A DNA stretch of 38,211 bases. Source: a virus. The stretch lies in the IMG/VR virus record IMGVR_UViG_3300021963_000304, positions 1-38,211 of that record; one strand, 5' to 3'. The translations under genes and the position numbers were made by a program. Of the stretch, positions 1-7,765 are shown piece by piece (the stretch's first letter is position 1; each line of letters begins with the position of its first letter). The notes beneath the pieces are model-generated. The model was not told where the DNA came from and ran no database searches. It was given only the letters and a program-made list of their open reading frames with translations.

Positions 1-252
1 TCTAGTGGAAGCTCTGGTAGCAGTGGTTCTAGTGGAAGCTCTGGTAGCAGTGGTACAAGTGGAACTTCTGGTAGAAGTGGCTCTAGCGGCAGTTCAGGTA
101 GCAGCGGCTCTAGTGGAAGCTCTGGTAGCAGTGGTTCTAGTGGAAGCTCTGGTAGCAGTGGTACAAGTGGAACTTCTGGTAGAAGTGGCTCTAGCGGCAG
201 TTCAGGTAGCAGCGGCTCTAGTGGAAGCTCTGGTAGCAGTGGTTCTAGTGGA
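1..252 (+). repeat. 108-bp perfect tandem repeat encoding a Gly-X-Y stalk
   Basis: Bases 1-108 and 109-216 are identical, and 217-252 repeats the first 36 bases. Each unit encodes 12 Gly-X-Y triplets (GSS, GTS and one GRS) of the fibre stalk. Identity at the DNA level, including third codon positions, indicates recent duplication rather than protein-level conservation alone. Confidence 0.95.
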
Positions 253-3200
253 ACTTCAGGAACTAGTGGTTTGTTAACTTTGACTGGAACTACAAATAAT
301 GGTATTATAACTTTAAATGGTACTGCACCAAGTGGTATTGTAGAAGCTGGTTTTACTTATGATGCTGGTGGTACAGGATATTTAAGTGGTAAATTTGGAA
401 TAAATTTCTCTGGAGCCACTGATGTCTTTGAGGTGCATGGTACAGGAGGTAAATTGTTTAGCGTTACAGATGATCTAAGTGATTCTCTTATGTCTGTAAA
501 TGCTATTGCTGGTTTGCCTATATTTGAAGTATTCGCTAATAATACAATAATTGCAGGACAATATAATAGTGGAGACTTCACAATAAGTGGTAATAATGTT
601 GGTATTGGTGTGAAAATACCAGCGTATAAATTGGATGTAAGTGGAAATATCAGATTTACAGGGTTATCGACAAGTGTCAGTAATAATATTTTAGTAATAA
701 ATTCTGATGGAACAGTAGGAACAAAAATAAATGCTTCTAGTTCAGGAACTTCAGGTTCAAGTGGTTCATCTGGCTCTTCTGGAACAAGTGGTTCATCTGG
801 CTCTTCTGGAACAAGTGGTTCATCTGGCTCTTCTGGAACAAGTGGTTCATCTGGCTCTTCTGGAACAAGTGGTTCATCTGGCTCTTCTGGAACAAGTGGT
901 TCATCTGGCTCTTCTGGAACAAGTGGTTCATCTGGCACAAGCGTCAGCGTTTCAGGAACAAATAATACATTAGTAAAATTCACTTCTTCTTCTACAATTG
1001 GTGATAGTAATACTATAGAATCAAATAATGGCATAAGTGTTAATGGAGTTACTGTTGGTAGAGGTTCAGGAAATATTTTAACAAATACGGTTGTTGGCGG
1101 TAGTTCTTCTTTCGCTGCAAATTTAACTGGTATTGCAAATACTGTTTTTGGAAATGCATCTATGACTAGTAATACTACAGGTACTTATCATAGTGCATTT
1201 GGTTATAAAACATTAACAGCTAGTACAGGTAATTTAGGAAATTGTGCTTTTGGTAGTAATGCATTACAATTAAATGCTATTAGTTATAATAGCGCTTTTG
1301 GTTATAAAGCTTTACAACAAAATACTACTGGAAGAAATATTGCAGTAGGCGCTTTTACGCTAGTATATAATACGACTGGATCTGAAAATATTGCGGTAGG
1401 TTATTTGTCTTTATTTACTAATACTACTGGAGGAAATAATACTGCGGTTGGCAATTCGACTTTATACTTTAATACTACTGGTTCTAGAAACAATGCGTTT
1501 GGATTTCAAGCTCTGTTTAATAATACCACGGATAATATTAATGCTTTTGGTTATAAAGCATTAACTGCTAATACAACAGGTGCGTATAATAGCGCATTTG
1601 GCCATCAAGCATTACAATATAATACAATTGGTTCAGAAAATAGCGCATTTGGTTTTAGAGCTTTGAGATACAATACAACTGGTATACAAAATACTGCTGT
1701 TGGAAGGCAATCTTTACAAAGTAATACTACAGGTAGTTTTAATACGGCTTTTGGTTATAGATCTTTATTCGTTAACACATTTGGCGTATATAATACTGCT
1801 GTTGGTCGTACATCTTTATATAATAATACAACTGGTAAAAATAACAGTGTGTTCGGATATAGCGCTTTGTATCAAAATGTTGTTGGTTCTAATAATAGTG
1901 CATTTGGTTATAGATCGTTGTATGCTAATTTAGCAAATAGTAACAATGCGTTTGGATTTAAATCATTGACCGCGAATACTACAGGTGGTGCTAATAATGC
2001 TTTTGGTAATTTTGCTTTAGCTGCAAATACAACAGGCGTTAGAAACAATGCGTTTGGATATAATGCTTTAAATGCTAACACAATTGGTATAAATAACAAT
2101 GCATTTGGTCATGAATCATTAAAAGCAAATACAACCGGCAGCGCAAATGCTGCATTTGGTGCATATTCTCTAAGAGTTAATACTACTGGTGTTAATAACA
2201 TTGCTATGGGTGTTCAAGCTTTGACATCAAATGTCGTTGGTATAAATAATACAGCAGTAGGTCATCAGGCTTTGTATAGCAATGTTACTGATAGAAATAG
2301 CGCATTTGGTTATAGAGCATTGTATGCAAACACTACTGGTTATAGAAACGTTGCTGTAGGTGATTTAGCTGCAAGGTCAAATACAAGTGGCACATTTAAT
2401 GTTACTGTAGGTGTTGCTTCGTTATATGAAAATACAACTGGTAAAAGAAACAGTGTATTTGGTACGTACGCGATGTTCTTGAATGTTACTGGTAGTTATA
2501 ATAGTGCGTTCGGATTTTATGCTTTGGGTAAAAATTTAGCAAATAATAATAGTGCATTTGGCTATAGATCTTTATTTAATAATACAACTGGTACAAATAA
2601 TAGTGCGTTTGGTTATAAATCTTTGTTTACAAATACAACTGGTTATAACAATACCGCCGTTAGTTATCATACATTAACATTAAATACAGTTGGTTATAAT
2701 AATGTCGCACTTGGTATACAAGCTTTATATAGTAATATATCAGGTGCAAGAAATAATGCAGTAGGCGTTAATTCGTTATTAAACAATACAGGAGGAAGCG
2801 ATAATAATGCTTTTGGTTATTACGCTCTAAAAGCCAACACAACAGGTTATAATAATTCCGCCTTCGGAAAAACATCATTAACCTCAAATACAGTTGGAGT
2901 AAATAATAGTGCATTCGGAACGTATGCATTAAAAAATAATACAACTAGTGCAAACAATAGCGCATTTGGTTATGCCGCTTTATCATCTAATACCACAAGC
3001 AATAATAGTGCATTTGGTTACAAAGCTTTATTTGTAAATACTACAGGTACTAATAATAATGCATTTGGCAATCAATCGTTAGTAGCAAGTGTTTCAGGTA
3101 ATAATAATAATGCATTTGGTTCTTATGCTTTATCTTCTAATGTTGGTTCAAATAATAATGCTTTTGGGAACAGATCTTTACAATCTAACGCGCTTGGTAA

Positions 3201-4491
3201 TAGAAACTCTGCGTTTGGTGGATATACATTGCAAACAAATACTATAGGTACTGGTAATAGCGCATTTGGACATGCAGCTTTAAATGCTAATATTATTGGC
3301 AATAATAATAATGCATTTGGCAGAAGCGCTTTAAGAAATAATACCACAAATAATAATAATGCTTTCGGTTATTATGCTTTAAGAAACAATACCACTGGTA
3401 TAGGTAATAGTGCTTTTGGTCACAACGCATTAGTAAGTAATACAATAGGTGTTAATAATAGTGCATTTGGTTACCAAGCTTTATATAGTAATACTACTGC
3501 TATTAGAAGCTCTGCATTTGGTAACTATTCCTTAAGAAATTCAACGGGTGTAGAAAATACGGGTATTGGTTGTGATATAGGTTATGATATTACAAGCGGT
3601 AGAACAAATACATTACTTGGATTTAATACTGGTCGTGGCATCACCACTGGCAACTATAACACAATTCTCGGCGCAAACGTCACAGGATTAAGCGCCACAA
3701 TTGCCAATAACATTATAATTGCTGACGGCCAAGGTAATAGAAGAATTAATGTTGATAGTAGTGGTTATGTTGGCATAAATACAAATACTCCATCTGGATA
3801 TTTGAATGTAAAAACGAGTAATATAGCTGGTAGAGAAGTTGTGATGGGTGATACTGCTGCTGTTAGCGGCGTATTTAGAGCTAGATTGGATGACAATAGT
3901 CTTTCTTTCATACAGTTGGAAAATAGAGATATTGCTGCAACAACAAATCATGGTGTTGGAATTAGGTTTAATTTAGGAACAAACGTTTCAAATAATGCTC
4001 TTAATGCTGGCGGTATTTATTTAGGAAAAGAACAACAATGGACGGCCACCGCATCAACACAAAATTCATATTTAATATTTAACACATCATTAAACGCTAC
4101 AGCAAGTGAAAAAGTTAGAATAACATCTGGTGGTAATGTTGGTATAAACACAACCACTCCAAGTACCACACTAGAAGTCGTCGGCACAATTACTTGTACA
4201 ACAATGATTGAAACATCAAGTGTTGTCGCCAAAACAAATGTCAAAAAACTAAATAGCCAAACCGCCAAACTATCCAAGCTTGTACCTGTATCTTTCAATT
4301 ATAAAAAAGACAACAAACGCAGTCTAGGATTGATTGCGGAAGAAGTCGCCCAAGTTTACCCAGAATTAGTTGAGTATGAAAATGGTCGTCCTTTAGGTGT
4401 AAACTATTCGAAGCTTACTGCTGTATTAATTAGTACAGTAAATGAGTTGGCCGCTGAAGTTGCAGAATTAAAGAAACAATTAAATAAGTAA
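1..4491 (+). CDS. Giant tail fibre, collagen-like stalk and S74 chaperone tip (5' truncated)
   Basis: The frame is open from base 1 with no ATG in the first 270 bases and collagen-like repeats running off the edge, so the true start lies outside the window; an apparent TTG start at 271 is not credible. Order seen: Gly-Ser-Ser/Gly-Thr-Ser triplets (1-270), a beta-rich head with a NVGIG..P.YKLDVSG motif (about 598-645), a second Gly-X-Y stalk (about 733-945), about 45 copies of a 17-residue unit of the type N(S/T)AFGYxALxxNTTG (1138-3570), two more VGIN..TP motifs, and a C-terminal S74-type intramolecular chaperone (about 4190-4488) containing SLGLIAEEVAQVYPELV and ending in a short coiled coil. 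In this family the S74 domain trimerises and folds the fibre, then usually cleaves itself off. It probably acts as a receptor-binding side or tip fibre. Stop is TAA. Confidence 0.9.
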   Translation, partial: SSGSSGSSGSSGSSGSSGTSGTSGRSGSSGSSGSSGSSGSSGSSGSSGSSGSSGTSGTSGRSGSSGSSGSSGSSGSSGSSGSSGTSGTSGLLTLTGTTNNGIITLNGTAPSGIVEAGFTYDAGGTGYLSGKFGINFSGATDVFEVHGTGGKLFSVTDDLSDSLMSVNAIAGLPIFEVFANNTIIAGQYNSGDFTISGNNVGIGVKIPAYKLDVSGNIRFTGLSTSVSNNILVINSDGTVGTKINASSSGTSGSSGSSGSSGTSGSSGSSGTSGSSGSSGTSGSSGSSGTSGSSGSSGTSGSSGSSGTSGSSGTSVSVSGTNNTLVKFTSSSTIGDSNTIESNNGISVNGVTVGRGSGNILTNTVVGGSSSFAANLTGIANTVFGNASMTSNTTGTYHSAFGYKTLTASTGNLGNCAFGSNALQLNAISYNSAFGYKALQQNTTGRNIAVGAFTLVYNTTGSENIAVGYLSLFTNTTGGNNTAVGNSTLYFNTTGSRNNAFGFQALFNNTTDNINAFGYKALTANTTGAYNSAFGHQALQYNTIGSENSAFGFRALRYNTTGIQNTAVGRQSLQSNTTGSFNTAFGYRSLFVNTFGVYNTAVGRTSLYNNTTGKNNSVFGYSALYQNVVGSNNSAFGYRSLYANLANSNNAFGFKSLTANTTGGANNAFGNFALAANTTGVRNNAFGYNALNANTIGINNNAFGHESLKANTTGSANAAFGAYSLRVNTTGVNNIAMGVQALTSNVVGINNTAVGHQALYSNVTDRNSAFGYRALYANTTGYRNVAVGDLAARSNTSGTFNVTVGVASLYENTTGKRNSVFGTYAMFLNVTGSYNSAFGFYALGKNLANNNSAFGYRSLFNNTTGTNNSAFGYKSLFTNTTGYNNTAVSYHTLTLNTVGYNNVALGIQALYSNISGARNNAVGVNSLLNNTGGSDNNAFGYYALKANTTGYNNSAFGKTSLTSNTVGVNNSAFGTYALKNNTTSANNSAFGYAALSSNTTSNNSAFGYKALFVNTTGTNNNAFGNQSLVASVSGNNNNAFGSYALSSNVGSNNNAFGNRSLQSNALGNRNSAFGGYTLQTNTIGTGNSAFGHAALNANIIGNNNNAFGRSALRNNTTNNNNAFGYYALRNNTTGIGNSAFGHNALVSNTIGVNNSAFGYQALYSNTTAIRSSAFGNYSLRNSTGVENTGIGCDIGYDITSGRTNTLLGFNTGRGITTGNYNTILGANVTGLSATIANNIIIADGQGNRRINVDSSGYVGINTNTPSGYLNVKTSNIAGREVVMGDTAAVSGVFRARLDDNSLSFIQLENRDIAATTNHGVGIRFNLGTNVSNNALNAGGIYLGKEQQWTATASTQNSYLIFNTSLNATASEKVRITSGGNVGINTTTPSTTLEVVGTITCTTMIETSSVVAKTNVKKLNSQTAKLSKLVPVSFNYKKDNKRSLGLIAEEVAQVYPELVEYENGRPLGVNYSKLTAVLISTVNELAAEVAELKKQLNK
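760..936 (+). repeat. 27-bp perfect tandem repeat, 6 copies plus a partial
   Basis: Six identical 27-bp units run from 760 to 921, followed by a partial copy to about 936. Each encodes SGSSGSSGT, so length changes of one unit keep the reading frame. The array lies inside the fibre gene and forms its second collagen-like stalk; it is coding sequence, not a CRISPR array. Confidence 0.95.
1138..3570 (+). repeat. About 45 degenerate 51-bp repeats encoding a beta-helical shaft
   Basis: The encoded protein repeats a roughly 17-residue unit, consensus N-(S/T)-A-(F/V)-G-Y-x-(A/S)-L-x-x-N-T-T-G-x-x, occasionally 16 residues. DNA copies have diverged although the protein pattern persists. Similar NTAVG/NSAFG repeats occur in Hep/Hag or YadA-head-like regions of trimeric adhesins and phage fibres, where they wind into a left-handed trimeric beta-roll. 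The fold is inferred from this resemblance. Confidence 0.85.
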
Positions 4492-4501
4492 CATAATATA
4501 A

Positions 4502-5014
4502 ATTGGTGTCGGTGCGGGTACGTCGTATCCAATTGGAGGTTCAAATAATAGTTTATTTGGTTATAATTCACAAGCTAGTTCAGCCAATGTAAACAATGAA
4601 ATTACACTTGGAAATAGCAGTGTTGCCGCTTTACGTTGTCAAGTAACATCAATTACGTCTTTATCAGATTTTAGAGATAAAGCTGACATTAATAATATTC
4701 AAGTTGGTTTATCATTTATTGAAAAATTGCGCCCTGTAACATTTAAATAGGATAAGCGTGAGTGGTATACTAATGGTAATAGAGATGGCAGTAAAAAAGA
4801 TAATATAATTCAAGTTGGATTCATAGCTCAAGAATTAAAAACTCTACAAGAAGAAACTGGCACTGATTATCTAAAATTAGTATACGAATCTAATCCAAAT
4901 AAATTAGAAGCGACCCCAGCTAATTTATTAATTCCATTAATCAAAGCTGTCCAAGAATTAAATGAAAAAGTAAAAACATTAGAAAATAGAGTGCGAATAT
5001 TAGAGAATAAATAA
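4502..5014 (+). pseudogene. Relic of a second S74-type fibre tip with an in-frame amber codon
   Basis: The frame after TAA 4499-4501 reads a fibre tip: NNSLFGYNSQASS and NEITLGNSSVAALRCQV, then the S74 signature SLSDFRDKADI, GLSFIEKLRPVTFK, TAG (4748-4750), DKREWY, VGFIAQELK and a C-terminal coiled coil ending at TAA 5012-5014. In intact S74 domains the residue after VTFK is usually Trp, so the TAG most simply arose from TGG. There is no start codon, and the frame differs from the intact fibre gene ending 10 bases upstream. It looks like the old tip displaced when a new 3' module was joined to the fibre gene. Expression by readthrough is possible but unsupported. Confidence 0.85.
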
Positions 5015-5021
5015 GTTTTAA

Positions 5022-5651
5022 ATGTCTTATTCTTACGACTATTATTCTCAAATCTGTTTGCTCTTAAGAGATAAAGGTTTTTATCCTCAAAATATATTAG
5101 ATATCGGCGCAAGTGTCTGTCAAACGGCAGACGTTATGCGCCAAATCTGGCCTGTGGCAAACATATTATTATTCGAAGGAAATGCTGAGTGCGAAAAGTT
5201 ATACCAAAAACAACTTTATGATTATCAAATAAAATTGCTTGGTAAAATCAACGGTACAACTAAATTCTATAAAACAAAATGGAGTCCTATTTGTTCTGGC
5301 AATTCTATATACAAAGAAAACTCCTCAACTTATAATGAAGAAAACTTGATAGTCGAAGAGTTGCCGATTTATAAACTAGATGATTGCGTTAATGGCGTTT
5401 TCGATCTAATAAAAATTGATACTCAAGGTAGTGAATTAGATATTATCAATGGCGGATTGCGAACTTTCTCAAATGCCAAAGTAGTTATCGCAGAAGTGTC
5501 TTTAACTAATTACAATGAAGGCGGCTGCACGAAGCAACAGATTATTGATAAAATGATTAGTCTAAATTTTGATCTTGTGTCTATAATAGAATCAGTAGTA
5601 AATGAAAATAATGAACTAATCGCTGAAAGTTTATTATTTATTAGACCTTAA
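5022..5651 (+). CDS. FkbM-type SAM-dependent methyltransferase
   Basis: The 209-residue protein has the SAM-binding motif I ILDIGAS at residues 25-31, an acidic strand end (LLFEGN, about 48-53), and the FkbM-family signature DLIKIDTQGSELDIINGG at about 127-144. FkbM-type enzymes transfer methyl groups to hydroxyls of sugars or polyketides; in phages they often accompany glycosyltransferases. The substrate here is unknown. The gene starts 7 bases after the S74 relic, without a recognisable Shine-Dalgarno site, and converges on the glycosyltransferase gene; both stops use the palindrome TTAA at 5648-5651. A role in methylating a glycan made by the adjacent transferases is inferred from position only. 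Confidence 0.8.
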   Translation: MSYSYDYYSQICLLLRDKGFYPQNILDIGASVCQTADVMRQIWPVANILLFEGNAECEKLYQKQLYDYQIKLLGKINGTTKFYKTKWSPICSGNSIYKENSSTYNEENLIVEELPIYKLDDCVNGVFDLIKIDTQGSELDIINGGLRTFSNAKVVIAEVSLTNYNEGGCTKQQIIDKMISLNFDLVSIIESVVNENNELIAESLLFIRP

Positions 5652-6613
5652 AGATCTAAAATCTTCTTCCACCATTTGATAACCATTTGCGGACGAAAGT
5701 TTCTTGGGCTTTGTTGATTTGAAGCGTAGTTCTTAAAATAGTTTATATAATTATGCATGTCAGAAGTCAAACTATTATTATTTATTAATTCTGGCAACGA
5801 TCCTAGACCATTGAGTCCATAAACATATGGTGTTGTTTGCAAAATATCAGCAAGAACAACGCTAATTCCAAAAGTTTCGGGCATATTATTTACATAAAAC
5901 ATACCTTTGCATTTTGCCATAAGCTCAACGACTTCTTTAAAATTTAACGTACCAAGATAATTAACATTATAGTTTTCGTCGCTGATATTATTGCTTGGAT
6001 TATCATATCCCGGCAAACATACATTTAAAACATCGGTGCCAGATAATATTTTTTCGTCTTTTAAATATTTCCACATCTGCAAAGTATATGGATATCCTTT
6101 CATCAAGCTACTGGCATATATATAATTTTTTTTGTTTTGTGGAATTGGATAGTCGTATACCCAATCAGGAATCATAAAATAAATAATATGCTTGTTCCAA
6201 TGAGCAGGAAACAAACCGTCTTGAAATTTACTGAGAGTAATTAAAGATAATTTCTTTTCCTCAAATAGTTTGTAGAATTTTAGATTGTGAACGCCATTAA
6301 GATCGGTTGCCCACATGAAAGCTTTTTTATGGGCGATCTTTGGGATGTCGCTGTATCTATGAATTATTAAGTTCTTGCATTTTACCTTATATTTATTTAC
6401 TAAAACATTTGGTAAATACAATACATTATTTATGTATGTTTGTCTTTCGCAGTTGTTGAAGCAAATAACTTTATATCCTTCTTTCGCCAACTCTTCAAGA
6501 AGAAGAATAGCTTGAAATTCGCTGCCGCCCATGCCTTTTTCGTGCATGGTGTTGCCAGTATAAGGCATTCCGATACTGTCAAATAAAATTATATCTGCAA
6601 AAATTTCGTTCAT
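5648..6613 (-). CDS. GT-B fold glycosyltransferase (GT4-like)
   Basis: 321 residues. The N-terminal Rossmann-like half carries GMGGSE at residues 27-32, the glycine-rich sugar-acceptor loop of GT4-like enzymes. The C-terminal half has MPETFGIS (244-251) followed by VLADILQ and GLGSLPELI (269-277), matching the nucleotide-sugar binding region with its E-x7-E-like pattern. It probably transfers a sugar from a nucleotide donor in the cytoplasm. The ATG overlaps the TGA of the upstream GT-A gene (ATGA, 6610-6613), so the two are translationally coupled and likely act on the same glycan. Targets could be the Ser/Thr-rich fibre stalks, other virion proteins, or host surface polysaccharide; the sequence does not decide. 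Confidence 0.82.
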   Translation of the reverse strand: MNEIFADIILFDSIGMPYTGNTMHEKGMGGSEFQAILLLEELAKEGYKVICFNNCERQTYINNVLYLPNVLVNKYKVKCKNLIIHRYSDIPKIAHKKAFMWATDLNGVHNLKFYKLFEEKKLSLITLSKFQDGLFPAHWNKHIIYFMIPDWVYDYPIPQNKKNYIYASSLMKGYPYTLQMWKYLKDEKILSGTDVLNVCLPGYDNPSNNISDENYNVNYLGTLNFKEVVELMAKCKGMFYVNNMPETFGISVVLADILQTTPYVYGLNGLGSLPELINNNSLTSDMHNYINYFKNYASNQQSPRNFRPQMVIKWWKKILDL

Positions 6614-7374
6614 ACGAGAACTTTGAAATCGTCATCTGGATCGCTCTTTGCAAAGTATTTAGAAATGTCTGTTACTGGTTGTGGATTGAAAGTTTCTTGT
6701 TTCTTGAAAGAATTAATCCATTTACCTACGTCACCGACAAAAGTCTTCGTGCCTGTGTGCGAGCAGGTAATCTTTGTGTCAAGGTAAACGCTGTTTCCAA
6801 GATTGCGCCACTTTTTGCACATATAAATGTCTTCGCTGATAAGATCGCCGTCTTCGCATACGACTTCGAATACCATGCGTGTGTCGCCCTTTTCAGATGT
6901 GTAAGGTTTTGAGACTTCCCAAAGAGCTTCCATAGCCTTACGCGAGATCTTCATGAAGCCGCAGCCCAATCCAGCAACTTCCAAAAGACCATCTTTGTCG
7001 ATGCTTAGATTTAGTTTGCTGTTATCTTTGTCAAGAGCCTTTACTACATAAAGCTCTTCATTGTCGCTCTTCTTTCTATAGCTGCCGCCAATCAAATCTT
7101 TGTCGCTATTTACTAGCTTATAAAAGTCTAATGGATTCCAACCGACATCACCATCAATAAAAAACAATACATCAATATCGTTACTGTAAGCTAGTTTAAA
7201 TAAATCATTTCGGGCGCGTTGAATAAGAGAATCGTAACAAATAAATAATGGATATACTTCTACATTATTCTTTTCTGCTAAAGATAGAGTGTTTAGAAGT
7301 GAGTCGATGTAATAAACATCAAGTTTGCCGTCGTATGATGGAGTTGCGATTAAAACTTTCTTTTTATCAGCCAT
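6610..7374 (-). CDS. GT-A fold glycosyltransferase (GT2-like)
   Basis: 254 residues. KVLIATPSYDG opens the nucleotide-binding fold; the metal-binding DxD motif is DGD at 74-76 (LFFIDGDVGW), and GLGCGFMKISRKAM (135-148) followed by SEDIYMCKKW resembles the acceptor-side region of GT2-like enzymes common in phages. It would add a sugar from a UDP- or GDP-sugar. It is the first gene of the two-gene minus-strand glycosyltransferase unit. Its ATG follows directly after a terminator-like hairpin (7381-7407): the GAGG ribosome-binding site is in the hairpin's descending arm and the T-tract is the spacer, which suggests regulated translation or transcription. Confidence 0.82.
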   Translation of the reverse strand: MADKKKVLIATPSYDGKLDVYYIDSLLNTLSLAEKNNVEVYPLFICYDSLIQRARNDLFKLAYSNDIDVLFFIDGDVGWNPLDFYKLVNSDKDLIGGSYRKKSDNEELYVVKALDKDNSKLNLSIDKDGLLEVAGLGCGFMKISRKAMEALWEVSKPYTSEKGDTRMVFEVVCEDGDLISEDIYMCKKWRNLGNSVYLDTKITCSHTGTKTFVGDVGKWINSFKKQETFNPQPVTDISKYFAKSDPDDDFKVLV

Positions 7375-7407
7375 AAAAAAACCTCAAGAACGATATGTCC
7401 TTGAGGT
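7375..7407 (-). terminator. Rho-independent terminator overlapping the GT-A ribosome-binding site
   Basis: Bases 7381-7388 and 7400-7407 form a perfect 8-bp inverted repeat (ACCTCAAG / CTTGAGGT) with an 11-base loop. On the minus strand the stem is followed by seven T residues and then the ATG of the GT-A gene at 7374. It ends the minus-strand transcript of the 93-residue gene. GAGG in the 3' arm lies 7 bases from the ATG, so the same hairpin would hide the ribosome-binding site on readthrough RNA. Confidence 0.8.
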
Positions 7408-7442
7408 ATTTTATGTTTTTTATTTGTAGTTTTCTACTTGTA

Positions 7443-7724
7443 TTATCGGGTTAAAGCAGGTGGATATTCACCAGTAACAAGAGTAACTACAGCAGAAGCT
7501 AGTTGCGCGTCAGTCCATTGACCAGCCTGATCGTAAGTGTCGCCAGACCAAACGGTATACCAATTGTGAGCGTAAGGGTTGGTAGATATTTTTACCAAGC
7601 TCTTTACGGTCTTGCCAACTGGATCATCAGTTGTTTGGAGGATTTCGATTTGACTGCTGTTGGCAGCTTGTTGAATTTCTACAGCACTTGGTAGATTAAT
7701 AACAGGAAATACTGGGTCGCTCAT
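7443..7724 (-). CDS. Small protein of unknown function (93 aa)
   Basis: Not recognised. The 93-residue product has no signal peptide, membrane segment or cysteine. It is rich in Val, Thr, Ala and Gln, with an aromatic patch NPYAHNWYTVWSGDTY in the middle and a proline-containing C-terminus. It lies 41 bases downstream of the sulfotransferase on the same strand and ends just before a terminator, so the two probably share a transcript. A GTGTAA sequence lies 21 bases upstream of the ATG. It could be a small virion protein or partner of the sulfotransferase, but nothing in the sequence proves it. Protein-like composition and tight packing support it as a real gene. Confidence 0.6.
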   Translation of the reverse strand: MSDPVFPVINLPSAVEIQQAANSSQIEILQTTDDPVGKTVKSLVKISTNPYAHNWYTVWSGDTYDQAGQWTDAQLASAVVTLVTGEYPPALTR

Positions 7725-7765
7725 ATTTTATATATATTTTTACACTATTTTTATTATTTTAGAAA

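Noticed and set aside
271-273. TTG start for the giant fibre gene
   Set aside because: The same frame is open and repetitive back to base 1, so the gene begins outside the window.
760-936. Possible CRISPR array (regular 27-bp repeats)
   Set aside because: Units are directly adjacent with no spacers and read in frame as GSSGSSGTS inside the fibre gene.
357-1034. Long minus-strand frame of repeated EPDEPLVP
   Set aside because: It is the antisense of the GSS/GTS repeats; such repeats stay open in several frames. The same holds for the frames at 5-277, 731-973, 737-940 and 37894-38211.
4502-5014. Diversity-generating retroelement target or invertible fibre tip
   Set aside because: No reverse transcriptase, template repeat, invertase or inverted repeats are visible; decay after domain replacement is simpler.
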